From positions 1 to 64,000 of the forward strand of contig NZ_FNEY01000007.1 of assembly GCF_900100305.1 (NCBI RefSeq): a stretch of 64,000 nucleotides of DNA. The letters run 5' to 3'. Position 1 is the stretch's first letter; each line of letters opens with the position of its first letter. The stretch is from Paracidovorax citrulli. Its GTDB lineage: Bacteria > Pseudomonadota > Gammaproteobacteria > Burkholderiales > Burkholderiaceae_C. Positions 7,777 through 17,521 of this stretch are shown here, one piece after another. The position numbers and the translations under genes were made by a program. The notes under the pieces are model-generated. The model did no database searches and was not told the origin of the DNA. It worked only from the letters and a program-made list of their open reading frames with translations.

Positions 7777-9509
7777 TCAGATCAAGCCGAGGATATATTT
7801 GTCCGCGGTGATTTTTGTTTCAGCGATTTTACGATCAATGGTGCCCAACGTCCTTTTTGCAGTAACAACAGCGACCTTTAGCTCTTGAAGAGCTTTTTTA
7901 TAACTCCTCGAGCGCGCTGTAAAGATGTTCCTTTTAACCATTTTCTCCTCTTTAAGCAGCTCGTAAAATCTCCCATCAGTAGCGTTGGCGCCAACAATTT
8001 TGTCCACTACACGAAGAAATTCAGGATTGAACGTGCCCCCTCGGTAAAAATACACCGTGTCGCCTGCAACTTGTATCGTTCTATATATCTCATTCATAAG
8101 ATCCAGAACCCGCTTATTACTGGAATCATCACCACTCCCCACCAACTCAATAAAATCCTCTATTATTGGTTTTTTGTAGAATCGCAAATAGTTATCAGCA
8201 TCTATTTTCTTAAGAAAATCCAACTCGACTTTCCACTCGCAATTGGCCCGTCGCCACAATCCCTCATATATACTTTTTGAGATTTCTTCATTTTTTTGCC
8301 TTGCTATATACGATGCAGCAAAAAACTCCTGTATGCTTTTATGAATATAAGTGGTATGAAGGCCATCCGGCATCATTAGACAAACACCCTCAACTATATC
8401 TGTCTTAAACCCCTCAGCTGTAATTTCTTTTCTTGTTACTTTTGCGGCATTTGTACAGCATTTGTCAAAATCATTATCTGTAAGAGCCACTCCCATTGGT
8501 TTTGACAGAAAAGAAAAACACTCGAAAAAATACTGTAGTTCACTATTACTAAGCTGTGTTGCGCGCTCACGTTTGAACAATTCTTTATCAAGATCATGAC
8601 GCGAAACAAGCACATGAAACAGTGAATTATAAAACTCTTGCAGCCCATCTGGGATAACGGCCGATCCTCCGAAAGAGTAGTTCAGTAGAGTCAGCATTAA
8701 AGGCGTATTAAGAATACCCTTGACGTCTGCTGTACTAGCATCTATTGCCTTCAAAAGAAAGGAAAGATGCTCGCCCTCTCTGCCCATTTTTCTCAAAAAA
8801 TCAGGTATTTCTTCTTTTTGAATGTTTGCGATATAAAAGGGTGTCAGGGTACTGTTTTTCTGAATCAAATGCGATAAAGAACCTGGTCGAGATGAGAATA
8901 CAAATCGAGTCTCCTTACACCCCCCATTAGCGCATCGCATTCATTTTTTATCTTAAGTATATTAATTCGCTTTATTTCATCTATGCCATCTAAAAATAGG
9001 GTAAATTTCCCAGTTTTAAGAATTTCTTGCACTTGATTTTCTTTAACATTTAAAAGCCCCATGCTCCTAAAAGCATTGACAAGCAATCCATTTAGACCTT
9101 CTTCCGCAGAAACATACCTAAGCTCAAGAAATAGAGGGATCTTTCCAGAAGTGGATAGCTCATTAACAGCCAGATGCCGCATGAACATAGACTTCCCCTG
9201 CCCAACAGTTCCCAAAATAATTATATTTTGGGCTGCCTCGATATCCAACAGGCTGTCAACCCTCATTGAGCGACTGGATGGATTGAATTTAATTTTACAA
9301 GGATGATAAAAACTTCTTAAGCTCACCCGTTCACTTCTAAATATCGGCTTAACATGCTCAATCGAAAATATTTTAGAAGCAATATTTTCAGATATTTTTT
9401 GCAGATCCGCTTTTGAACTTTTGCCTATGATGTTTTTAATAGCAGAAAAATTGTTAATCAACCCTTCTATTAAAGGGCTTATAATTGCCGCCGCGATCTG
9501 TGGGTCCAC
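7777..9509 (-). pseudogene. NACHT-domain STAND NTPase, interrupted by one frameshift
   Basis: Two overlapping frames (8865-9509 and 7777-8940) join into one protein of about 577 aa if a single base is restored. The first has an N-terminal helical region, RVSLRSFYHP, Walker A GTVGQGKS (residues 100-107) and Walker B LFLDGIDE (171-178). The second continues with RFVFSSRPGS (sensor 1-type Arg), a winged-helix/helical region containing IHKSIQEFFAASYIA, and an unclassified C-terminal region. This is a bacterial NACHT NTPase of the kind linked to phage defence. The GTG start at 9509 has GGAG eight bases upstream. The gene is strikingly AT-rich, a sign of transfer. The break is at a G6 run (8920-8925, see separate entry). 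It may be a true pseudogene, an assembly error or a programmed shift. Confidence 0.8.
8919..8925 (-). other. Frameshift site in the NACHT gene; fits a -1 slippery heptamer
   Basis: On the minus strand the in-frame codons are ATG GGG GGT GTA. The heptamer G GGG GGT fits the X XXY YYZ slippery pattern, and a -1 slip gives GGG TGT AAG, the exact frame of the downstream half. Both halves overlap here by 76 nt. A one-base loss in the homopolymer explains the same data more simply. Confidence 0.4.
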
Positions 9510-9773
9510 TCTTTATCTCCAAGCAATCAAATTATTGAAACCATCATGTTTGCAACGCAAATCAAATGGTGCGCATTCATATATTCCAGAATTTTTTAGC
9601 ATAGACTGCTACAATTGCCACCTTTGTCCACTGAAAACATTACTCCTACGCTTTATAATCACCAGCATGCGGCGCAGCAAACTCTTGCCTACAGAAATTG
9701 CCGCATTTCCCTCCAAATTCCTTATGGTTTGGCATAGTACGGCCATGTCGTGCTATGCGGAGAATCAGGCGTA
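9510..9773. other. Intergenic stretch between NACHT gene and helicase remnant
   Basis: About 264 bp, AT-rich near the NACHT start and gradually more GC-rich toward 9770. It should hold the NACHT promoter on the minus strand, but I could not choose boxes. No open frame in it resembles a known protein. Confidence 0.3.
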
Positions 9774-10151
9774 TTAGTGCATCAGCAATCCGCCCGCCTT
9801 CGCAGCTTGAGCCCGTCGACAAGCGCTCGCGGGTGGCTCTAAGAGCGGCTGACACGACCCTTCTGGCGTCGTTGCCGCATCTTGTCGTACTACTCGTACT
9901 GCCTGCGATACGGCGCTAGCCAGAACCGCTTCGCTGGGTCGTGTTAGCCGCTCAAGGACAGTGTCTAGGCACAAGTGCTCTAGGGTGAACGCGCGCTTGT
10001 GGGTGGTGCAGCAAGGCGAAGCCGAGCCGTGCATCCCCCAGCCGGGCAAATATTCGTCCTCGAGTTTCTGTTCCAGCCGCTCGGCCAGTCTTCGCTCTTC
10101 GGCAGTCGTACGTGCAGCGCATGTACCCAAGACCGGGATCCATGTAGCCAT
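9774..10151 (-). pseudogene. Remnant of a second NERD-helicase gene (N-terminus only)
   Basis: The frame begins MATWIPVLGTCAARTTAEERRLAERLEQKL, clearly paralogous to the intact NERD helicase start at 2954 (VATLIPAIGSCTSRMTAGERRLAQRLERKL). A GGAGG lies just before the ATG. After about 35 residues the match weakens: a stretch around THKRAFTLEHLCLDTV recalls the HPRRGVLILETKDWHLETV part of the NERD core with pieces missing, and the helicase region is absent. The remaining frame, to a TAA at 9774, has no similarity I recognise. A short protein could still be made from it, but it would lack the NERD catalytic residues. Confidence 0.7.
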
Positions 10152-10339
10152 GCCCCTCCGCTCCCATAGTTGTTTCATTCCGAAACACCTTATAGGGGCC
10201 GATGCTTATTCGTTCCTGACGAAAACCCGAGGTGGATGCTGATAGGGTTGCGCACGTGTCGCAACGCAACCGTATGGCTTAACTACCGGGGAAATTCACG
10301 GTAGCGGGCCGGCAGAACTAGCCAGAGCCCGCGACCGAC
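10152..10339. other. Short noncoding gap between island and core genes
   Basis: About 190 bp between the helicase remnant and the small lipoprotein gene. No gene or clear regulatory element is seen; part may be residue of the degraded helicase locus. Confidence 0.3.
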
Positions 10340-10567
10340 TCAGCGCGAGGACCGCACAGCCCCCACGCCCGTATCGATGGTGCCGAACACCGTGACGCCA
10401 CTCTCGCCCGACTGGGCGCCGGTGCCCGTGGCCGGGTCATTGGCCGGCCGGGAGGGCACCGTATCGCAGCCTGCCAGGGCCGCCGATGCCGCCAGCAGGA
10501 CGGCTACCGCCCAGGCGCGCGTGGGGGCGGAGACGTGGCGGGGGGTTGCGGTATCGCGCGGGGTCAT
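10340..10567 (-). CDS. Small lipoprotein with a porin-like C-terminal tail
   Basis: A 75-aa protein with a signal peptide (VAVLLAASAALAGC) and a lipobox whose Cys (about residue 34) begins the mature form, so it should be an outer- or inner-membrane lipoprotein. The last ~20 residues, VTVFGTIDTGVGAVRSSR, resemble the mature N-terminus of neisserial-type porins (VTLYGTIDxGV), though no barrel follows. Its ATG overlaps the topB stop (ATGA), so it is translationally coupled to topB. Function unknown. It may be a fragment of a longer porin gene that acquired a lipoprotein leader, but that is speculation. Confidence 0.6.
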   Translation of the reverse strand: MTPRDTATPRHVSAPTRAWAVAVLLAASAALAGCDTVPSRPANDPATGTGAQSGESGVTVFGTIDTGVGAVRSSR

Positions 10568-13512
10568 TCGCTGTCTCCTTGCAGGTGCTTGCCCAGGATT
10601 CCCGCCAGCTCGAACATGCCGGCCGATTCCTTGCCGAACACCTCGCGCAGCTTGGCGTCGGCCTTGATGGTGCGCTTGTCCTTGGGGTCCTGCAGATTGT
10701 GGGCCTTGATGTATTCCCACATCTTCTTCACTGCTTCGGGCCGGCCGATCGGCTCCGGGCCGATCACCGCGGCCAGGGCGGCGCTCGGCGGCTTGCCGGC
10801 CGCGGTCTTGCGCGGGGCCTTGGCGGCGGCGGTGGACTTCTTCGCGGCGGCCTTGGCGGCGGGCTTGGCGGCCTTCTTGGCCGCGGCCGCGGTGCCCGCC
10901 TTCGCCGCACCGGCTGCCGCGCCGGCCTTGCCGGCGAACTTGCGCGGCGGGAACTTGCTCTCGCGCGGCTCGAACTCGAAGTTCACCTTGCCGGCCTCCT
11001 TGTCCCACGCCAGGAAGGCCTTGAAGTTGCGGCGCGTGCGCATGCTCACGAACTTGTCGAGCAGGTCGGTCTTGCCGGTGGCGAGCAGCTTGGCCATCTG
11101 CTCGCGCTCCACGTGCTGCTGCAGGATGACCTTGCCGCTCTTGAAGGTGCAGCTGGGCGTGGGCTGGGCGGCGGTGGGCACGGCCTTGCTGCACACGTAG
11201 TTGCTGCCGTGCTCGTGCACGGGCGCGCCGCAGATGGGGCACGGGCCCAGCGGTTCGCCGGTGAACTCGACCAGCTCGCCCGATGCCTCGCCCGCGCGGT
11301 CGTCGCCGAAGTCGAATTCCAGCTTGAAGTTGCCGGCCTCCTCGTCGCGCACGATGGCGACCTCGGCCGTGAACGGCCAGCCGGCCTTGGAGCGGAAGCC
11401 CTCCAGCGGGCCGATGCGGCGATCGCGCAGCAGGGCCTCGGCCTCGGCGGGTTCGAAGGTGCGGCCCGCGGGCGACTTGGTGAACGAGAAGCCGCAGCCG
11501 TCGCCGCGCCCGTCGGCGCCCGTGCAGGCGTAGCGCCGGTAGTTCTCCTTGACCACGCCGCCGCAGTTGGGGCACGGGGTGGAGAGCGTGGCGTAGTTGC
11601 CGGGAATGGTGTCGCGGTCGTATTCCTTGGCCTTCTTCACCATGCGCTCGGTCATGGCGGCGATCTGCTGCATGAAGGCCTCGCGGCTGAGCTGGCCCTT
11701 CTCCATCTGGGCGAGCTTGTATTCCCATTCGCCGGTGAGTTCGGCGCGCGAGAGCTCTTCCACGCCCAGGCCGCGCAGCAGCGTCATGAGCTGGAAGGCC
11801 TTGGTCGTCGGGATGAGCTCGCGGCCCTCGCGCAGCATGTACTTTTCGGTGAGCAGGCCTTCGATGATGGCCGCGCGCGTGGCCGGGGTGCCCAGGCCTT
11901 TTTCCTGCATGGCCGAGCGCAGTTCCTCGTCTTCCACCTGCTTGCCGGCGCTTTCCATGGCGCCCAGCAGCGTGGCTTCGGAGTAGCGGGCCGGCGGCTT
12001 GGTCTTCAGGGCCTTGGCCTCGGCGTATTCGGTGTGCGTCATCTCGCCGGGCTTCACGGGCACCAGCGGCTGGCCCTTGTCGCCGGCCTTGCCGTCCTCG
12101 ACCTCGTTGGCCGCTTCCTTGCCGTAGATGGCCAGCCAGCCGGGCTTGACCAGCACCTTGCCTTCGGTCTTGAAGGAATGGCCCACCACCTGGCTGATGC
12201 GGGTGGTGACCAGGTATTCGGCGCTCGGGAAGAACACGGCCATGAAGCGGCGCACCACCAGGTCGTAGAGCTTCTGCTCGGCTTCGGAGAGGCCGCTGGG
12301 CGCCTGCGTGGTCGGGATGATGGCGAAGTGATCGCTGACCTTGGCGTTGTCGAAGATGCGCTTGCTCGGCCGCACGTAGTTCTCGTCGAGCGCCTGCCGG
12401 GCATAGGGCGCCAGGTGGCGCATGCCGCTGGTGGCGAGCATACCGAAGGTGTCCTTCGCCACGGGCAGGTAGTCTTCCGGCAGGGCGCGGGAATCGGTAC
12501 GCGGGTAGGTCAGGGCCTTGTGGCGCTCGTACAGGCTCTGCGCCAGCGCCAGCGTGGTCTTGGCCGAGAAGCCGAACTTGCCATTGGCCTCGCGCTGCAG
12601 GCTGGTCAGGTCGAACAGCAGGGGCGAGGCCTGGGTGGTGGGCTTGCTCTCTTCGGTGACGGTGGCGGCCTTGCCGCGCACGGCGTCGGCGATCTCGCGG
12701 GCGCGCTCGAAGCTCCAGACGCGGTCGGCCCGGGCCTCGGGGTCGTCGGCGACCTTCTTCCACTGCGGGTCGAACCACTTGCCGAGGTATTCGCCGGCCT
12801 CGGCATGGAAGCCGGCATGGATTTCCCAGTAGTCGCGGCTGACGAACTGGCGGATCTTTTCCTCGCGCTCGACGACGAGCGAGAGCGTGGGGGTCTGCAC
12901 GCGGCCCACGGTGGTGAGGAAGAAGCCGCCGTCGCGCGAGTTGAAGGCCGTCATCGCGCGCGTGCCGTTGATGCCCACGAGCCAGTCGGCCTCGGAGCGG
13001 CTGCGCGCGGCGCTGGCCAGGCCCTGCATCTGCTGGTCGGAGCGCAGGTTGCCGAAGCCGTCGCGGATGGCCTGCGGGGTCATGGACTGCAGCCAGAGGC
13101 GCCGCACGGGCTTGTTCAGGCCGCCCTTGGCGCCGCCGGCGTACTGCTCGATGAGGCGGAAGATCAGTTCGCCCTCGCGCCCCGCGTCGCAGGCGTTGAC
13201 GAGTTCGGTCACGTCCTTGCGGCGGGCGAGCTTGACCACCGCGTTGAGGCGGCTCTTGGTCTTGTCCACCGGCTTCAGGTCGAAGTACGGCGGGATCACC
13301 GGCAGGTGGGCGAAGCTCCACTTGCCGCGCTTGACGTCGAATTCCTCGGGCGCCTGGATCTCGACCAGGTGGCCCACCGCGCTCGTGACGACGTAGCGGT
13401 CGTTCTCGAAATGGTCCTCGTGCTTGTCGAACTTGCCGGCCACGGGGGTGAGCGCGCGCACGATGTCCTGCGCCACCGACGGTTTTTCTGCGATTACCAG
13501 GGTCTTGGTCAT
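10564..13512 (-). CDS. topB: DNA topoisomerase III
   Basis: A 982-aa type IA topoisomerase. The N-terminal TOPRIM domain starts TLVIAEKPSVAQD and has NACDAGREGELIFR. The active-site Tyr is in LTYPRTDSR near residue 338. Two C-terminal zinc-finger-like clusters are visible (CPNCGG with a later Cys, and CPICGAPV). A Lys/Ala-rich linker (about 865-915) precedes a SWIB/MDM2-like tail (EAVKKMWEYIKAHNLQD...), the C-terminal add-on common in betaproteobacterial TopB. It relaxes and decatenates DNA with RecQ-type partners. It is longer than E. coli TopB (653 aa) because of these additions. It is divergent from the SET gene and coupled to the small lipoprotein. Confidence 0.95.
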   Translation of the reverse strand: MTKTLVIAEKPSVAQDIVRALTPVAGKFDKHEDHFENDRYVVTSAVGHLVEIQAPEEFDVKRGKWSFAHLPVIPPYFDLKPVDKTKSRLNAVVKLARRKDVTELVNACDAGREGELIFRLIEQYAGGAKGGLNKPVRRLWLQSMTPQAIRDGFGNLRSDQQMQGLASAARSRSEADWLVGINGTRAMTAFNSRDGGFFLTTVGRVQTPTLSLVVEREEKIRQFVSRDYWEIHAGFHAEAGEYLGKWFDPQWKKVADDPEARADRVWSFERAREIADAVRGKAATVTEESKPTTQASPLLFDLTSLQREANGKFGFSAKTTLALAQSLYERHKALTYPRTDSRALPEDYLPVAKDTFGMLATSGMRHLAPYARQALDENYVRPSKRIFDNAKVSDHFAIIPTTQAPSGLSEAEQKLYDLVVRRFMAVFFPSAEYLVTTRISQVVGHSFKTEGKVLVKPGWLAIYGKEAANEVEDGKAGDKGQPLVPVKPGEMTHTEYAEAKALKTKPPARYSEATLLGAMESAGKQVEDEELRSAMQEKGLGTPATRAAIIEGLLTEKYMLREGRELIPTTKAFQLMTLLRGLGVEELSRAELTGEWEYKLAQMEKGQLSREAFMQQIAAMTERMVKKAKEYDRDTIPGNYATLSTPCPNCGGVVKENYRRYACTGADGRGDGCGFSFTKSPAGRTFEPAEAEALLRDRRIGPLEGFRSKAGWPFTAEVAIVRDEEAGNFKLEFDFGDDRAGEASGELVEFTGEPLGPCPICGAPVHEHGSNYVCSKAVPTAAQPTPSCTFKSGKVILQQHVEREQMAKLLATGKTDLLDKFVSMRTRRNFKAFLAWDKEAGKVNFEFEPRESKFPPRKFAGKAGAAAGAAKAGTAAAAKKAAKPAAKAAAKKSTAAAKAPRKTAAGKPPSAALAAVIGPEPIGRPEAVKKMWEYIKAHNLQDPKDKRTIKADAKLREVFGKESAGMFELAGILGKHLQGDSE

Positions 13513-13543
13513 TTTCTGTGGGGTCGGCCCCGGAGGGCGCTTC

Positions 13544-13549
13544 TACAAT
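13544..13549 (+). promoter_or_regulatory. Possible -10 box for the SET gene
   Basis: TACAAT lies 79 bp before the SET start codon, in the topB-SET divergent region. No good -35 is present at the normal distance, so the call is weak. Confidence 0.3.
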
Positions 13550-13559
13550 TCCGGTCTCT

Positions 13560-13588
13560 CGCGCGTACACGCGCATGCACACGCGCGC
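13560..13588. repeat. 29-bp alternating purine-pyrimidine tract (Z-DNA prone)
   Basis: The tract alternates pyrimidine-purine without a break from 13560 to 13588, mostly CG and CA/TG steps, and a second shorter run (about 13 bp) follows at 13590. Such sequences flip to Z-DNA under negative supercoiling. It lies between the divergent topB and SET genes. Confidence 0.6.
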
Positions 13589-13627
13589 CTGCGCATGTGT
13601 GCCTATTCAAACTAACAGAGTTTCGCC

Positions 13628-14178
13628 ATGCCCCGAACCGCCACGCCCGCCGCCGACCCTTCCGCCGCCAGGGGCGGCCGCCGCATCCAGGTGCGGCGCT
13701 CGGGCGTGCACGGCAAGGGCGTGTTCGCGGTGCAGGATATCGCCGAAGGCGAAGTGCTGATCGAATACACGGGCGAAATCATCAGCTGGCAGGAAGCCCA
13801 GGACCGCCACCCGCACGATCCGCTGCAGCCGAACCATACCTTTTATTTCCACGTGGATGAAGACCGCGTCATCGATGCCAACCATGGCGGGAATGCATCG
13901 CGCTGGATCAACCACAGCTGCGCGCCCAACTGCTACGCCGACGAACGCGACGGCCGCATCTTCATCACCGCGCTGCGCAACATCCATGCGGGCGAGGAAC
14001 TCAACTACGACTACGGCCTGATCATCGACGAGCGCTACACCCCCAGGCTCAAGGCCGAGTACCCCTGCTTTTGCGGCAGCGCCAACTGCCGCGGCACGCT
14101 GCTGGCGCCCAAGCGCGGCTGGGCGCCGCCGGGGCCCACCGCGCCGCCGCCCAAGGCCGGCCGCAAGGGCGCGCGCCG

Positions 14179-14182
<4 letters not shown>
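13628..14182 (+). CDS. SET-domain protein methyltransferase
   Basis: A 184-aa protein that is almost entirely a SET domain. It has GVHGKGVFA (SET motif I), NHSCAPNC (residues 95-102) and GEELNYDYG (motif IV, catalytic Tyr), then a post-SET Cys cluster CFCGSANC. The C-terminus is Pro/Lys-rich. It would transfer a methyl group from SAM to lysine in a protein; bacterial substrates are mostly unknown, though ribosomal and histone-like proteins have been suggested. Its stop overlaps the birA start (ATGA), so it is coupled to birA. ATG at 13628 has a weak ribosome site. Confidence 0.9.
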
Positions 14183-15030
<848 letters not shown>

Positions 15031-15044
15031 AGGAGCCTTCCACC

Positions 15045-15788
15045 ATGCTGCGCGCCGCCGTCCTCGTTCTGCTGCTGGCCAATGCCGGCTATTACGCCTG
15101 GGCACAAGGCCTGCTGCGCGACTGGGGCATCGCGCCGGCCGAACAGTCCGAGCCCCAGCGCCTGGAGCAGCAGATCCATCCCGAGAACCTGCGCATCGGC
15201 CGGCCGGTGTCCGGAGATGCGGCATCGGCCCCCGCGTCCCCGCCACCCGCGGCGCCCTCCTCCGCAGCCACCCCGGCCAGCGAGGCATCCAATCCCGCCC
15301 CTGCCTCCGCGGGCCCGGCGCAGGCCGCGGCGGCCGACAGCACGGCCTGCCTGCAGGCCGGCCCGTTCGACGCGCGCCAGTCCGAGGCACTGCGCACGGC
15401 CGCCGCCGCCCTGCCCCCGAATAGCTGGAGCCTGGAGCCTGTGTCGGTCGCGAGCCGTTGGATGGTGTACATGGGGCGCTTCGCCGACGAAGACGCGCTG
15501 GAGAAGAAGCGCGCCGAACTGCGTGCGCGCAAGGTGGCCTACGACCGGCCGGGCCCTGCCCTGGAGCCGGGCCTGTCCCTGGGTCGCTTCTCGACCGAAG
15601 AAGCCGCCGAGCGGGCGCTGGCGGCGCTGGGCACGCAGGGCGTGCGCACGGCCCGGGTGGTGCAGGAGCGCTCGGACGCCACCGGCCATGTGCTGCGGCT
15701 GCCGGCGGCCACGCCCGCCCTGCGTGCCCAGGCCGAAACGCAGCTGCGCACGGCCCTCGCGGGCCGGCCGCTGCGCAACTGCGGCTAG
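15045..15788 (+). CDS. SPOR-domain-like envelope protein
   Basis: A 247-aa protein with one N-terminal hydrophobic segment (AAVLVLLLANAGYYAWAQ), a Pro/Ala-rich linker (residues about 60-105) and a C-terminal region with two repeats of the SPOR pattern (CLQAGPFDARQSEALRTAA..., WMVYMGRFADEDALEKKRAELRA... and LGRFSTEEAAERAL...). SPOR domains bind denuded peptidoglycan at division sites, so an envelope role is expected. AGGAG at 15031-15035 serves ATG 15045. It converges with the first LRR gene, and the two stop codons overlap (CTAG at 15785-15788). Confidence 0.8.
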   Translation: MLRAAVLVLLLANAGYYAWAQGLLRDWGIAPAEQSEPQRLEQQIHPENLRIGRPVSGDAASAPASPPPAAPSSAATPASEASNPAPASAGPAQAAAADSTACLQAGPFDARQSEALRTAAAALPPNSWSLEPVSVASRWMVYMGRFADEDALEKKRAELRARKVAYDRPGPALEPGLSLGRFSTEEAAERALAALGTQGVRTARVVQERSDATGHVLRLPAATPALRAQAETQLRTALAGRPLRNCG

Positions 15789-17464
15789 TCTGCGGCAGCC
15801 CGGCCCGGGGCTCGCGGGGCTTCCCATTGCGCGAGGCCTTCGGCCACCTGGTGGGCCAGTTCCCGTACGCCGTCCGGCGACGTATCGTCCGAGAACATCA
15901 TGGCATCGCACAGTTCGTCATCCCCCTCGGGCAGCCGCATGGGCGGCAGCCCCTGCCGCAGCAGCGCCCAATCCATCGCCAGCAAAGCGGCTGGCGCATT
16001 GCCGGCGGGCAGGGGGCGCAAGCTGACAAAGGCCCGGTAGAGCATCACGGCGCACTCGACGGCCGCGACGGGATCGTCCTGGGAAAGCCGGCGCTCCAGC
16101 CGCGCGGCGATTTCCTCCATCTGGCCCCGCAACGACTGCACGGGGGGATAGCTGCGGAACGCCGCCACGGCGGGCTCGGCCCGCTGAATTTCCCCACGGC
16201 CCAGCGGAAAACTGCTGCCGCGGTGGGCCAGCGCGGCCCCGTCGCCGGCAGGCACGCGCTGGAACTCGTGCGCGCGCAGGCCGGGCCCCGTCGATGGGCG
16301 GCCATTGGCGATCCAGCCCAGTTCGAGCAACGCATCCGTGCTGAAAGGACGCCCCGCCCCCACCCAGGCATCGACCAGGCGCGCGGCATCCTTCCATGAT
16401 TGCGCCGTGGCCGTGCCGTCTCCCCGCTCCTGCAGGAACAACGCGAGCCGCGGCCCATCGTCAAAAGCCGCGCCGAAGCCACCATGCATGGCGCTGGCGC
16501 AGGATGCCGCCGCACCCAGGCGCTCCGACAGCGCGTCGCGCTCGGCCCGGGTCCACGCGGGCGCGCGCAACAGCTGGGCCGTGAACCCGGCAGGCGTGCC
16601 CTGCAGCTTCACCTGGCAGGCAGCCGCCTCGGCGCTGATGGGCACGGCGTGCAGCCGCGGATTGTGGGACAGGTCCAGCAGTTCCAGCGCCGGCAGCGCG
16701 GCCACGGCCGCCGGCAGCGTGGAAAAGCGGCAGTGGGACAGCCGCAACTCCCTCAGCCGGACGGCCTGTTCGATCTCCTGCGGCAGTTCGCACAGATCGA
16801 AATTCGCGGACAGATCCAGCGTTTCCAGATGGGGCAACGCGAACAGCGCAGCAGGAACTTCGGTGACGAAGCTGTTGCGGGCGGAGATGGAGCGCAGGCC
16901 GGTGCATTGCGCCAGCGCCTCGGGCAGGCGGTAGAACCCGGTATTGTCGGAAAGATCGATCGTTTCCAGATGGGCCAGCCGCCCCAGCCCGGGGGGCAGT
17001 TCCGACAGCGCAAGACCACTGAGGTCCAGCGCGGTGGAGCGCTCCGCATGGGCCCGCAGTATGCGTGCCGCCGCTTCTTCCCGCTGCTCGATGAAGCTTC
17101 CCTGGAGGTTCTGCCGGCCGGATTTCCGTGAAAGGCTGCCGGCCATGCGCGACCAGAATCCGCCCCGGGGAGCCCGATGGGGGTCCGCGGCACACCATTC
17201 ACGCATGGCCCGGCTCCACTCGGCCTGCCCGGCGTTCGGTGGACCCGCCCGCCGGCCCGTGCGCACGGTGTCCGCGCGCTCGCGCGCCGGTCCCGTACGC
17301 CGGGACACCAACCCCGCCGGCCATCCAGCGCTCCGCGCCCTCGGCGCATCGGGTTCGCTGCGCGGGCGCGATCCATCCGCCCGCGACGGCCCGAAAGGAT
17401 AGAAGCGCATGCGCTGCGGTTCGGAGGCGGTCGTGATGCGGGAAGGACTCATGGACGTTGGCAT
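15785..17464 (-). CDS. LRR protein with a degenerate Fic domain (candidate type III effector)
   Basis: A 559-aa protein. Residues about 140-290 form roughly six leucine-rich repeats of 23-24 aa (LETIDLSDNTGFYRLPEAL, LETLDLSANFDLCELPQEI). The C-terminal ~200 residues read as a Fic domain. LFSTDALLELGW is followed by helices, then LRPLPAGNAPAALLAMDWALLRQGLPP (near 481-508), aligned with the Fic pattern HPFxxGNGRxxRLL...GYPP. The His and final Arg are replaced (by Arg and Pro), so it should lack canonical AMP-transferase activity. LRR plus Fic is the layout of the Xanthomonas effector AvrAC. The N-terminus is Arg/Ser-rich and disordered. It lies 57 bp after its paralogue, with no promoter of its own seen. 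ATG 17464 is used; ATG 17452 is also possible. Confidence 0.75.
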   Translation of the reverse strand: MPTSMSPSRITTASEPQRMRFYPFGPSRADGSRPRSEPDAPRARSAGWPAGLVSRRTGPARERADTVRTGRRAGPPNAGQAEWSRAMREWCAADPHRAPRGGFWSRMAGSLSRKSGRQNLQGSFIEQREEAAARILRAHAERSTALDLSGLALSELPPGLGRLAHLETIDLSDNTGFYRLPEALAQCTGLRSISARNSFVTEVPAALFALPHLETLDLSANFDLCELPQEIEQAVRLRELRLSHCRFSTLPAAVAALPALELLDLSHNPRLHAVPISAEAAACQVKLQGTPAGFTAQLLRAPAWTRAERDALSERLGAAASCASAMHGGFGAAFDDGPRLALFLQERGDGTATAQSWKDAARLVDAWVGAGRPFSTDALLELGWIANGRPSTGPGLRAHEFQRVPAGDGAALAHRGSSFPLGRGEIQRAEPAVAAFRSYPPVQSLRGQMEEIAARLERRLSQDDPVAAVECAVMLYRAFVSLRPLPAGNAPAALLAMDWALLRQGLPPMRLPEGDDELCDAMMFSDDTSPDGVRELAHQVAEGLAQWEAPRAPGRAAAD

Positions 17465-17521
17465 CGGGAGTGGAAAAACGGAGTGCGCGAGACGGCCGCC
17501 GGCACGCAGGCGCCGCGTGCG

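Noticed and set aside
9646..9855. Short minus-strand frame between NACHT and helicase remnant
   Set aside because: No ribosome site, no recognisable motif and mixed base composition; it overlaps the helicase remnant.
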